DNA from: Phoronis australis
Taxonomy: Eukaryota > Phoronida > Phoronidae
DNA: 64,000 nt
Direction: 5' to 3'
Assembly (NCBI GenBank): GCA_002633005.1
Contig: NMRA01000008.1
Coordinates: forward strand, 908,634 to 972,633
The notes beneath the pieces were generated by a model. The model had not been told where the DNA came from and searched no databases. It worked only from the letters and a program-made list of their open reading frames with translations. Every line of letters starts with the position of its first letter. The stretch's first letter is position 1. Of the stretch, positions 50,401 to 61,552 are shown in pieces. A program made the position numbers and the translations under genes.

Positions 50401-53400
50401 AAAAAAAACGCAAATTATGGGTGGTCGTTCCTGTAAAAAGTGATGCATTAAAAATGGGTGGTCTTTTATGACCAGTCAATGTTGATAGTTTGGTTACTCC
50501 AGCCCTCAAAACTAAAAACAAAATGCAATTGGCAAATATCCTAACTTATCTCAAAACAAAAAAGCCCATATTGCCAGTGAACAGAGTGCAATATGTTCAC
50601 TAAGCCATTAATCAAGTCATGGGCAACTTGATATGAGCCAATTGTTTGTCTGCAGTCCTATTGAATTGAAAAGTTATGCAACACTAAACTGGTGTTAACA
50701 CATATAAGAAAATTGATGATTTTTAAAAAAAAGTATGAGGAGTAAGATAAACAAGTTCCAATATTCACTTGACATAGAAGTATAAAAGAGTTTGTGGAGA
50801 CAGTTTGAGATTCATAGATCCTTATAATTGAAAAAATGTTCATTGAAATTATAGACACATGGTGAACAGAGACACCTGGTGGCTGCTGAAAGTATTGCTC
50901 ACAGGCTACTTTAGTTTTTGACAATATTGGACAAGACGACTAGTTCTTGTCTGTCAATCATCTAAGTTCTTAACAGGTCATCCTGGTGGCAGTTTGTTTG
51001 CAAGTGTTGGATTTTATATTTTAACCTATTAAAAATAATTAAAAAATTATGGGTCATGGGTTGGAGAAATAAATGAAAAATATGGGCGGTGGGTACGAAA
51101 TAAAAGTGCCTTCCCCCCCCTCCCATACAGATTTTGCTGGAACAGCCCTGAGCAGATTGAGAGCAGGAAACATATCAGTAGCATGGGGTTGTATGTGGGT
51201 TAACTGGCCCCCACGACTACCTGACCGCATGCATTTCTACTGGTAGGACCATTCTCTCACCAATATCGTCACGTAAGTTTCGAGGTGCCCGTTTCGTTTC
51301 ACAGACCCTTGCCAATTAACCTATAAACCTAGCAACCGCCAAGCTTTGTTTCATCTTGGTGACTGACTGCTGTTGCAGGAGTACCAGTCAATTGTTGATG
51401 CCGAGTGGCAGATTCTCTACGACAAGCTGGAGAAGATTCACCTGAGTGGAGCCAAAGTAGTCCTGTCCAAGCTCCCTATTGGGGATGTGGCCACACAGTA
51501 CTTTGCTGACAGGTAGGTGCCGAGTTGTGATGGGTGGTATGTCTGCTTCACAAGTCTGTGCATATTTTCAAAGTTCCTTTCAAGTTTATTGGAATACTGG
51601 CATGTGGGATCTTTTGAACCTTGTTTGCATTTGCCACCGTCAGTCGCAATGACACTAGTGAAAGTTGGGTGGCAATTAACTAGTACGATTGTTGAGAGAT
51701 TTTATGTGTGAAAGTCAAATCAAACTTATCAGCAGGGTTGGGTGAAAGAACTTCGTCTAGAGCTGTCTTGTCTTAACTTTGGGAAGAGTTGAATTCTTAA
51801 CCAAAACACTTTGGAGTTTAAAAACATTACCACGCTCACCCAACTTTGAATTGTTGCCAAATGAGTCCACAACTCTAATTCACTGCAATGGGTACATGTG
51901 TCATTTTCGAATTCGCTATTGAAGCTTGGTCAACCCCAATGAATTTTAAAGCGTTTTCTTTAGTTGTTGATGCTCTCAACGTTTTTGTTGGTAACGGAAA
52001 TAGAATCTTGTCATGGTAAAGAATATTATGAGACCGGTTTTATAGGAGTAAAAGACCCAATTCGTTCTTCAGTTTTTAGCCAGCAAAATGAAACAAAATG
52101 TAGCTTTAAGTCCATCCGACTATCAACTTCTACTGTAACTGAATGGAAATGTTTGTCATACTATTCAAGTCAGTTGTTTTAACCATAACTTGACCCAGAA
52201 GTGCCCACAGCTTTGAAGTAGCTGCTACTACAGATATGTCTCATCCATGTGTTGGCTGGTTTCAGGGACATGTTCTGTGCTGGCCGTGTGCCCGAAGAGG
52301 ACCTGCGCCGTACCATGAAGGCGTGTGGCGGAGCCATACAGACGTCTGTCTCCAACCTCACACAAGATGTCCTCGGTACCTGTGAGCTGTTTGAGGAGAA
52401 GCAAGTTGGTGGTGAAAGGTAAGTGGTGAACAGACAGACAAACGCACTCGCATACACTCATGGTGTGATGTTTACAATTGTGTATGGTGGTGCCTGTGCC
52501 CTTGGTCACCTAACGGCAAAGGTGCCTGTGCTTTGTGGGGGGAATTTTTTGGTTGAGGGTAAATTCATCCCTTCGTGCCACGCTTCCGTGGCAATGGTTC
52601 GAGATGCTAAGACCAACGTTTTGCACTCTTGATTCCAGTCTTGAGAGGAATTTTCTTATCATTGGAGGAGAATTTTTGAGTTTGGTGAGAGTAATTGTCT
52701 GCGTTTTCAAAATGTTTTGGTAAGGATATGGGCCGATATTAATTCCAAAATTGAAACGTTTAGGGCCATGAGAGTGGTGTGTCCCCTGGCTGTTAGCGCT
52801 GGCAATGGAAGGTGATGCAGTGATGTATTATTGTGGACGTAATCCTGATACTACGTGATAGCAATTTATTTCTGAGCATCATCACGAGACCAGCTCTTGA
52901 TACAAAATTTTTCAACGTTATTTTGTTGACCTCGTGTGTCTATTTTAAAACGGTGGTGAAAGATCCGCCTTGAATTATTCTTTTGTATTGTTCAATTATG
53001 TTACAGTTGGACAGGATCATTGTGAGAGTGATAAAACAAAACATAGGTATGCTAGTAACATTAAAAATAAGTCTATTCTGGAATATTAAGTGGTTTAAGA
53101 CAAGCAGGCAAGCCCAATGTAGTGAAGTTGTTTGTGTGGTTGCAATTGAATTATTCAAACATAGAAAAAGGATGGATTGAACTGTTATAATGAATACTTT
53201 GATTGGTTGCTAGGTGCCAATAGTTGTGATTCATTCACATGTTCTTGCATCTTGTTACCAGATACAACTTCTTTCGTGGCTGTCCCCAGGCGAAGACGTG
53301 CACAATTATCATGAGAGGCGGCGCTGAACAGTTTATCGAGGAGACGGAACGTTCGCTACACGATGCCATTATGATTGTTAGGCGCGCTATCAAGAACGAC

Positions 53401-55759
53401 TCAGTTGTGGCTGGTAAGTTAGTCTGTCCTTGATCTGGCCAGCTCAAAATAGTCCACTCTGTTCTTTTGTCTTCGAAGGCAGATTTTTCATGGAGGTCTC
53501 GCTGGTGTCGAGGGCATTATAGTAAAAACCCTTGATACACTTACTTTGCTTAACGGTCACTGCCTTTCATGGATGTAGACTTTTACTGCAATGCTTATAG
53601 TCTGGCAGCAAACACAGGATTCATACGCTGTCTGTACTGAGTGTACTCTGTGTCCTGCGAGCATGTGTTTGAATGCCAACTTATGGATCTGTTAGTGATT
53701 ACCCAAATGGTCCGTTAGTATCATGAGGTCAGACACGCGAGTCCTTGTACACCAGTCCTCACAAATGTACCCACATGTTCTTGAGTCATTTCTTCGATTT
53801 CAGCTTGGGCTGAATGCTGTATGTGGAATTTGGTGTCAGAACCCATATTGCAAGAGAAAATGGATCATTTTTCAGGAGTGCTATGCTTTTGAAAGTATAC
53901 TATTTCAGTTTGTACCATAGGTTACCTAGAGATGACACAAATATTTAGTAAATTACTGTGCTCTGTCACATGCAGTAATATGATAAATATTATGTTTTGA
54001 GGCCTGATTTTACTGACACAATCTTTTGCTCTTCAGGCGGTGGTGCCATCGAGATGGAGTTGAGCAAATACCTTCGTCACCATGCTAGAACTATTGCTGG
54101 CAAAGAACAGCTGCTGATTGAAGCAATGGCCCGTGCCCTGGAGATAATCCCCCGGCAGTTGTGCGACAACGCTGGGTTCGACGCCACCAACATCCTAAAT
54201 AAACTCCGGCAAAAACATGCTCAAGGCAAGTAGTTTGCTAGTATTGTTCCCGTTTCATAAACCTTTTTCTTGAATGGGATATGGGGATATTAGCGCGGTC
54301 TGTCTGTTAGCTGGTGAGCCTGATTTAATCTTGTCCTCTGCAAAAAATTGCTCTGGTATTATCTTACTAGATCTTGATGCTGTAAATGACCTATTTGTTT
54401 AACCAAGTCTGACCTATTTCTGTTTGAGATGCTGTGATGTTATACAAGTGGACGTAATCCTGACCACCATGATTACAATCTTAGTCTGAGCATTCCATTA
54501 AATATCCACGTGATTGCATCTGTATCGTTTCCCTGTCCCTCATTGGTAACATTCTTTTCTCACTCGATGTCCGTTACAGGTGGAATGTGGTATGGCGTCA
54601 ACGTTGTCACCGAGGACATCTCCGACAACTTTGAGGCATGCGTGTGGGAACCCTCTGTTGTCAAAATCAACGCGCTAACTGCTGCCTCAGAAGCTACCTG
54701 TTTGATATTGTCTGTAGATGAAACAATAAAGTGAGTGCCGCCCTCCTCCTGTCTGTAAATAATCTTAGTTGCTTTGAATTTTGGTAATTTGTGCATTAGA
54801 TGCTCTGATATGGCTGAATTGGTGAACAAGGGCTAAATTAGTCGCAATTCATCTCCATCAGTCTATTGAAAACCTCCTGGGCAAGAACTGTAGCCTTGAG
54901 GCCATGATCAGTTACATAATCAAAGGAGGTGATAGTATTATCCCAAGTTAATCCCAGCCTGTCTCTGTATTAGAGCTGAGCTGTTTCATGCCTTGGGTAC
55001 ATCAACAATCTTAAGCTGCCATTGTTGTCTCTACTGAACCAATGTGTACTTAAAACTACGAGGTGTTTCAAAAAGGTGGACCCAGCCTGCATCCGTAGAC
55101 CACAGGACATTAGCTTGTAGTTAGTCTAAAAGTCCCGTATATAGAACAGAACAGCCAATTCAATACCACAATTCAACAGTCCAACCAACCTGTAACTTCA
55201 GTGGTGGCCATTTTGCTAGGATTGGCTAGTACGCTTGCGAGACGGGACATTCGTGTGATTTTGCAAGGTCTTGGGAGATCTTTCAGCAATAAACTATATC
55301 TGTGGAATGCTCCACTGGTATTGAACCTGTGCTTCCTGTGAAAATTGAAGTTTGTTATTTCTTCTGACCTAGCAGATAAACTTTCAGGTCATGTTGTGAT
55401 TGTCTGGATAGTACATCCTTTTACAGATACTCTATCGCCTTCATTTTCGTTAAAAACTTTCCAAAACAAATTTTTATACAACCCAGATGATGCTCATTCA
55501 TCATGGCTTCATTTTTTTCAAAACAAGTTGAATTAAGAATTTCTGGTTGTGCACAAACGAATGCTTCTGAACTTCAAATTTTCTGAAATTATTAGTACAT
55601 ACAGGGTTGTAATTTATAACTTGTTGAAGATCTTGTCTGCCATTTTTATTCTGTTATTGGTACATTCTGTATGTGACTACTGTTTACAGGCACCCCAAGG
55701 CTCAACAAGAGGGTGGAGGCCCAGCAGGGAGAGGCAGGGGAAGAGGACGACCACGATAG
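44426..55759 (+). CDS. CCT7: T-complex protein 1 subunit eta (chaperonin CCT7), eleven exons seen
   Basis: Exons: 44426-44579, 45063-45169, 46429-46607, 47380-47551, 48917-49081, 51379-51512, 52266-52418, 53262-53413, 54037-54225, 54580-54730, 55690-55759. All phases join, giving 541 residues plus an initiator Met, against about 543 in human CCT7. This is one of eight subunits of the cytosolic TRiC/CCT ring, which folds actin, tubulin and other proteins using ATP. Visible hallmarks: [13 protein letters not shown] at the start, [28 protein letters not shown] (about residues 90-104, nucleotide binding), [19 protein letters not shown], and [15 protein letters not shown] (from about residue 406). 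The end is the Gly/Arg-rich [10 protein letters not shown] typical of the eta subunit. An upstream exon must supply the Met, since TAG directly precedes the first exon in frame; I could not place it. Intron 9 begins with GC. Introns 4, 5 and 10 hold H/ACA snoRNAs; introns 7 and 9 hold C/D snoRNAs. Confidence 0.95.
47997..48129 (+). ncRNA. H/ACA box snoRNA, copy 1 (CCT7 intron 4)
   Basis: 133 nt. The 5' hairpin is closed by ACCTCC/GGAGGT (47997-48002 with 48050-48055), with inner stems AACTG/CAGTT and GCC/GGC. The H box is AAAGTA (48057-48062, ANANNA rule). The 3' hairpin is closed by CCCAAG/CTTGGG (48067-48072 with 48117-48122), with inner stems CAGC/GCTG and CTCT/AGAG. The ACA box is at 48124-48126, exactly three bases from the 3' end. 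The 3' pocket (TTAATC left, TTCATGC right) is complementary to 28S GCAUGAA-U-G-GAUUAA. The pocket base stands 15 nt from ACA, as the guide rule requires. It is intronic and same-sense as CCT7, so it is expected to be processed from the spliced intron. Confidence 0.88.
50088..50220 (+). ncRNA. H/ACA box snoRNA, copy 2 (CCT7 intron 5)
   Basis: Base-for-base identical to copy 1 over all 133 positions by eye, with the ACA box at 50215-50217. Flanking sequence on both sides is unrelated to that of copy 1, so the shared unit is exactly the mature RNA. Confidence 0.88.
50324..51149. mobile_element. Non-autonomous DNA element with about 43-bp inverted ends
   Basis: The left end agggctgttccagtaaaatc and following gtgggaggggggg match, inverted, the right end at 51108-51149 (cccccctcccatacagattt, tgctggaacagccct). 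Subterminal blocks rich in atgggtggt or atgggcggtggg are also shared. There is no transposase frame. The CAGGG-like ends resemble hAT-type MITEs, but I found no clear target duplication. It lies in CCT7 intron 5, 3' of the snoRNA. Confidence 0.65.
52813..52881 (+). ncRNA. SNORD82-like: C/D box snoRNA, copy 1 (CCT7 intron 7), 18S guide
   Basis: Terminal stem TGATGC/GCATCA (52813-52818 with 52876-52881). C box GTGATGT (52820-52826), D' box CTGA (52845-52848), C'-like GTGATAG (52855-52861), D box CTGA (52872-52875). Directly upstream of D' stands GGACGTAATC, the exact complement of 18S GATTACGTCC, ten pairs. The fifth base from D' pairs with the second A of GATTA, the predicted 2'-O-methylated adenosine. 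I recall that human SNORD82 (U82) guides an A methylation in this part of 18S; the name is given only on that basis. Confidence 0.78.
54226..54579 (+). other. GC-AG intron in CCT7 (intron 9)
   Basis: The protein joins only if the exon ends CAAG and the intron starts gcaagt; the acceptor is ttacag. AAG|GCAAGT is the classical context for the minor GC-AG class of U2 introns. Confidence 0.85.
54428..54494 (+). ncRNA. SNORD82-like: C/D box snoRNA, copy 2 (CCT7 intron 9), 18S guide
   Basis: Terminal stem GATGC/GCATT (last pair G-U), C box GTGATGT (54434-54440), D' CTGA (54460-54463), C' ATGATTA (54469-54475), D box CTGA (54486-54489). The D' guide GTGGACGTAATC is identical to copy 1, while the guide upstream of the D box differs (CAATCTTAGT here, CAATTTATTT there). 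It is same-sense as the host. Confidence 0.75.
54872..55004 (+). ncRNA. H/ACA box snoRNA, copy 3 (CCT7 intron 10)
   Basis: The same 133-nt unit with few changes. One A to T follows the ACCTCC strand. One A to T turns the H box into ATAGTA, still obeying ANANNA. The final three bases are TCA after ACA (54999-55001). All stems and the 28S-directed pocket are unchanged. Preservation of structure-critical bases suggests selection. Confidence 0.87.
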
Positions 55760-56435
55760 ACTATTTAGGCTGAGTTGTTAACAGGACAAGGACTGATCCA
55801 GGAGCAGTGTGTTGCGTAGACTGTTCCCTCCGTGGTTTTGCTCAGGCAGGTGCATGGTTGTGTATCTCCATACATTTGACAGTAGTGTGTTGGAAATGGC
55901 GAACTCCTGATTTGGCGAGTTTCTCTAAGAAGTTGTGATACCTGAAAACCAATGGATGTTGATGGATGCCGTGTTCTGTTTCCTGCGTGTGCGAATGACC
56001 CTGGTGTTGTTCGTAAAGAAACACTTGGGTTCGGAGGCATTATTAAGAAATCCAAATACTCACAATTCTTAGTATGGGAAGACTGCACATTCAAAGAATT
56101 TCAATACAAGTGAAGTACTAAAACAGTGCGTCTTGTTCAAACATTAAAAGCTGTGGTCCTGTGTATAGGGATCTATAGCAATGCGCCTGTGTGAGTGCAA
56201 GCATTTGACTGGGGTTTCGTAGAAGTGCCAAGATAATGTTTAGATATAATGCCAGTATGCCAAACAAGAAAACAGTTCTGCAAACATAAAATACCGGTCG
56301 GAGAACTACGGCTGCTCAGATCAGACCTTGCGCGAGCTTTTGCAGCTTTAACGGAATTAATTACTCATTGTCGAGTCATTTTGTATATTTATGATGTGTG
56401 CTTTGTGTTTGTACATTAAAATATTAATTAGGCAA
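55760..56435 (+). other. CCT7 3' UTR
   Basis: Runs from the stop at 55757-55759 to just after ATTAAA at 56415-56420. An earlier ATTAAA at 56143-56148 may serve as an alternative end. Confidence 0.6.
56415..56420 (+). terminator. Poly(A) signal ATTAAA for CCT7
   Basis: Common variant hexamer in the T-rich context tgtacattaaaat, about 660 bp after the stop codon. The convergent gene's signal is at 57140. Confidence 0.5.
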
Positions 56436-57139
56436 TCTCAATATGTAGTTATCTCTTTATAGCCAGTCATTAACTAGGGGCTGTTTGCAATGCGTGTGTT
56501 CTGAAGCTTCTGTTATTCCATGCACCAACATTTTTCATGGCCATGATTTTCAAATCTTGCAATGTTCACCGCCTGCTTTTTGACTTGTCGCGGTAGGGTT
56601 TGAAATTTGCCTCGACGAGTTTGGCTCACCTGTGCGAAGTTTGAAAAACATGCTTCACATTTAAACTTAATAAAAATTAATCATTTCATCAGTGAATTAC
56701 AATTTCGAATGTTTGGTGCATTAGATTGTGACAGTGGCTTCAAGACTAGCGTACAAACCCTCGCAGTAGGGCTACATGTATATACATGTTTATTAATTCT
56801 GGTGTTCCATAGAGTTTAAATTTGCTGTTCTGCAGAACACTGTCTCACACACACACATCACCTAATAGTGCAGAAGCTACCGTACATCCACCCAACAAGA
56901 TGCATTAGTGACCAAACTAATTTTCATAATTGTGACAAGTTGGCTTAAAGAACTAGAAAGTTAATTGGTTGTTACGAGAAGCAGTCATTAATCAATAAGT
57001 GCCTCCACCAGTTCTGTATGTTCTTTAGCAATAATTTTTTCATCTCGAACACCAAGATTGCTGCGCAGATCAACATGGACTTGTCTCCGACCACATTTGT
57101 TTAAAGTAATCAATACGTGAATTTACAAAAACATAAAAC

Positions 57140-57145
57140 TTTATT
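57140..57145 (-). terminator. Poly(A) signal AATAAA for the GTSF1-like gene
   Basis: TTTATT on the plus strand, reading acacAATAAAGtttt on the minus strand. It lies about 1.4 kb beyond the stop codon. Closer TTTATT candidates around 58320 exist and would give a shorter UTR. Confidence 0.45.
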
Positions 57146-57716
57146 GTGTACAACAACATCTTGAAATACTTAAAACATCTTTGAACTTGCGTCAAGATTT
57201 AGCACCAAAACTAATAAAACATTTTGCACTTAATGTCCTTACATAACAAAACATCAATTAACCTTATGAAACACAACATATTAGTTAACAATAGCAATAG
57301 CTTATAAAAATGAATTAAATTGGACATTGGCAAACCTACAATATGACAGGTGAAAAATGAAGTATTCACCTTGTATCCACAACATGAAGTATTTTAATTA
57401 ACTTAGCTAAATTCCCCCAAAATCCTCATTGCATAAGCACCTGGATGCGAACTGGAATTCTGCCTCTTTACCCACTGACAAAAAGAATGGGCAACTGGGT
57501 GGAATAATGTCCTCTGATAACAAAAACATCTGTTATTTTACAATGAATGAACTTTATACTTCCAGTGCTACCAGGGCTTGAACTGTCATACCATCATGTA
57601 ACATGGCTTCTCATTGGTTAACAGAATGAAGTAACATTTGGAAATTCTGATAGGAAAAAACATTTGGACATTACGATTGGCTGCTATTGAGAGATGCAAA
57701 AGTATCTTACTTCATC

Positions 57717-58109
57717 TTTCTGGGCCCGGTCTCCAATCTTTTTACTCTAAATGGAACTCGAAATTAGGTTTGGCATTTTCTACTCTACTTTTGGGCGAAC
57801 TCAAGATAAGTGTTTATTATTCTATGCTCGAGTACACAATAACTTACGTAGATAATTTATTGCCCTTAGTTCACAGTTTGTAAACCCAATATTAAAGCAA
57901 TAAGTTCAAGTTTTTACTCGAGTTTGTAACACGAATATAAGGGTCTTCAAGGGCAAACTTGAACTAGAAACTCCTATGCATAAACTACAATGTATTCGAG
58001 CACAGTCTGATAACTAATTATCTTAAGTTCGCACAAAAGGAGCAGAGAAATTGCCAAAAATAGTTTCGAGCTCATTTCAAGTACAAAGATTAGAGACTGG
58101 GCCCAGAAA
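57717..58109. mobile_element. Hairpin MITE, copy 1
   Basis: The terminal inverted repeats TTTCTGGGCCC (57717-57727) and GGGCCCAGAAA (58099-58109) continue inward (gtctccaatctt with its inverse, actcgaaat, gcgaactcaagataagt with its inverse). A diverged relative lies at 61745-62060. It lies in the probable 3' UTR of the GTSF1-like gene. Confidence 0.7.
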
Positions 58110-58375
58110 TACCTTTGTGCTTTGCACCTACTGCAAAAACTAGTGACTTATCTGTACAATCCACAGAAGTTAGTGTTTTTAATACAGTTAAACATAACTG
58201 AAGACTTCAAAAACAAAAACATTTCATTCTCTTTTTCAACTCATTACTGAACAATTTCTTTACTACAAGTATCCAAAACAAGGAATGCAAAGAGATGCCC
58301 ACACACTGATACCTGCATGTTATTTATTATTCTTTCACAGGGCCACTCTCCTCCAGAGGCATCGCTGTGACGGTA

Positions 58376-58511
58376 AAATTTTAACCTCACCTGCCATAGC
58401 TTGTCCAGTATATATTGAAAAACGAATGAATCACATGAGAGTAAATTTTCACCTCGCCTGCCAAAGCTTGTCCAGTATATGTTGAAAAACAAATAAATCG
58501 CACAAGTCAAT
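58376..58511. repeat. 68-bp tandem duplication
   Basis: cctgccatagcttgtccagt and its context (58376-58443) recur as cctgccaaagcttgtccagt (58444-58511) with a few substitutions. It lies just beyond the stop codon of the GTSF1-like gene. Confidence 0.8.
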
Positions 58512-58531
58512 AGCAACTAAATTTCAATCTC

Positions 58532-61521
58532 TTAGGCTACTGGTTTTCCTCGTCCAAATCCGGCCATTTTGAAGTTTCTGTTGGTGACGAGATATTGAGA
58601 AGTGAGTTGCAGAGCATTCTTCGACATGATGCTGGCATTGTGAGGAAGGCGCAGACCACCAGGTGTCCTGGCTTCTTCAACTGTTGTGGAGGCGTCACAT
58701 TCAGTTTTCTCCTCGGCTTCTTCATCAGACACTGGGCTGGAAGCAAATTCATGTCACAAACAGAATAACAAAGCACAACTACAGTAGATTGTTTCAGTTT
58801 GGGAAAACATTGCTGATCAGTAGAACTTAATACGACAATTTCTCAAGAAGTATACCAGAAAATTTCACTTTTTTTCAGAAAGGTTCTTCCATTACCGATG
58901 CCATCGAAGAGCATGCGGTAAAGTTTTTTAGTATTTACAGCAATATACAGTTCACGTCAAGAGTAATCATAAAATGACCCGCTTTAATAAATATACCATT
59001 CGTACCAAGAAATGACCCGGAATTCCGCTCATGACAGCTAGACAGATCCTGAATTCATTATCAGATTAGCTTCGCTCATGACCGAGAATGAAGGGGAATT
59101 AATGGGAAAATTAGCCAAGAGTCTAAGCCATTATGGAACAAAAAATTGACGTTATAACAATCACTACCTATCATATTTGCTGTTGACACAATTGGCTGTA
59201 ATGTCATGACGGAAAAGCCATTATATTATTTTGAAAATTTAAGCATTGAAAAGTTCCTATTACTGCACTGCAAACGGTGTGCTTCTAGGATTGTTTGTTA
59301 ATATTATGAAAATGGCCGCTAGGTGGCACAGAATACATTGAACTGTCCAAAATGAAGGCATCATTACTTAATTCCATAAAATCCATCAAGGAACTCCAAA
59401 GGTACAGATGCAAAAGTTACCACAAAATGAATTGGCACTAACAGGGTACAGCAGTAATTGGACCCTCCCGAAAGAAGTAATCAGTTGTTATCATAATCAT
59501 AGAGTGCATGTGTGTGGGTGGGTGGGTGCATGTGGGTGGGTGCGTGTGTGCGGGTGGGTGTGAGCGTGCTTGTGTGGGTGGGTGGGTGTTTGCAACATTT
59601 TAAAAGTAATTCCTACAAGCGATCTGGAGAATTGTGCATGACAAACAGTATTTGAAACTCATTTGAATCAGAATTATCAGAACAGCCATCAGCAAATTTG
59701 GATTCTTTTCTGGGGCAACACATAACCATAACATTCACGGCTACACATAACCATAACATTCACGGCTACACATAACCATAACATTCACGGCTACACATAA
59801 CCATAACATTCACGGCTACACATAACCATAACATTCACGGCTACACATAACCATAACATTCACGGCTACACATAACCATAACATTCAACAAGGTTAAGAC
59901 ACAGCTTACAGTCCAAGGGCTCTTTTCTTCAGCTTTTCTGTGTACTTGCGTTTCTCAGCAGGAGTCATGCCCACCAGTTGACGGAAAGTTTTTGGTTGAT
60001 CAAAAGCACTTCGGTCCACACCAATTCTCGGCCATGTGACAGACTCTGAAAATGGCAAAGAATTTTGTTTCTCAGTGATTACAAAACTGTAAATGCTTAA
60101 TTGTCTGAAAAAAGAAGGCATTTCTTGCCTAACGTAAACCTTAACTTTAAATTTTAGCTTAGAGTGGTGGAGACCTTTCAATGCTAATTGAAAAATTAAA
60201 AGTTATTATTTTTGTCATGAATATATGTCAAAGTTTTTTCCAGTACTGCAAGTTAGCATCGTAACTATATATTTGTCTATTTACAATTAAACTATCACCA
60301 AAATGATTTTCGTTTGGTCCATAGTGTAAACACATAAAGTTAAACCTGCTTCTGCAGCTTGAATCATCATTGGTAGTATAGCATACTGGCACCGGTTCTT
60401 TAATAAACGGCGGGTCTCGAATAAGTCGGCTAAAAGCCAGTTAAAAACACCATTGTTAGATAAGTGCCGGGTCTCAAATAAGTGACGGGAACGGTAATTC
60501 AAGAGAAATTAAAACAACTTCAATCACAATTCACTGTTTTATAGGATAGTCCAGAAGTCAACTTAATGCTTGGACATTAATGAATAGATGCATTGCAAGT
60601 GCTAAAAATCATGGACGACGAAATAATTTTATTAAAAACGCATATAACAAGCAGAAGCCAGTGTCACACTGATATGGTTGACAACTGAAGCGAACACGAT
60701 TAAAAACGATGTTTATTAAGGAACACTTATCAAACACACCATGTAGTTGGTAACAACAATCAACAAATGTGAGTGGGCAGTCTGCAAACTTGGCCTTGTT
60801 GAATAAGCGCCGGGTTTTAAATAAGTACCGGTTTGAAATAAGCACCCAGTCAAAAAATGTGTTAGAAAAAATAACCGCCTCGGCGCTAACACGCGGCACT
60901 AAGGTATTCTGATTTGAAGCTGCCTTTTTCACTCCACTTTTACGTTAGGACTCCATAAAGTTTGCTATGATTATTTCACAAGCACTTTTTGCCTCGGACA
61001 TCACAAGAAGTAACTGTATCACTACGCAAAACACAATCTGCAACCATATCAATTTGGGAGACAACAGGCCATTCACAATGCACACAGTGCAAGCCAAAAG
61101 CAATCAGACAAATGACCTGGAACTACCCGTTCGGAAGTCGAATTTGTCGTCGGAGCAGTCTTCTCTCATGACTGAGAATAAAATGGAATTAACAGGAAAG
61201 TGAGTAAGGTGGCCAAACCATTCTATTAAATTAGAATTGTGCCACCCTTAGTTAAAACTGGTAATTTTTCCTGTTAACATAATTAGCCGTTATGACAAGA
61301 AAATGGTATTTTGTCTCTGATTGCCTTAGTTTGGTACGGTATGTTGTCAAGCTCCGAGTCATTACTCACCATTCTCCCAGTCTTCCTTACTACATGGCAC
61401 AACCCACGGCTTGTAAGCTGGTACAGAGGTGTTTCCACGGAAACGCTGGCCTTCTTCACCACCTAAAACATTTGGATGACAGGTGAGAGAAGAGCGAGAG
61501 CGGGAGAGGGAGAGGGAGAGG

Positions 61522-61552
<31 letters not shown>

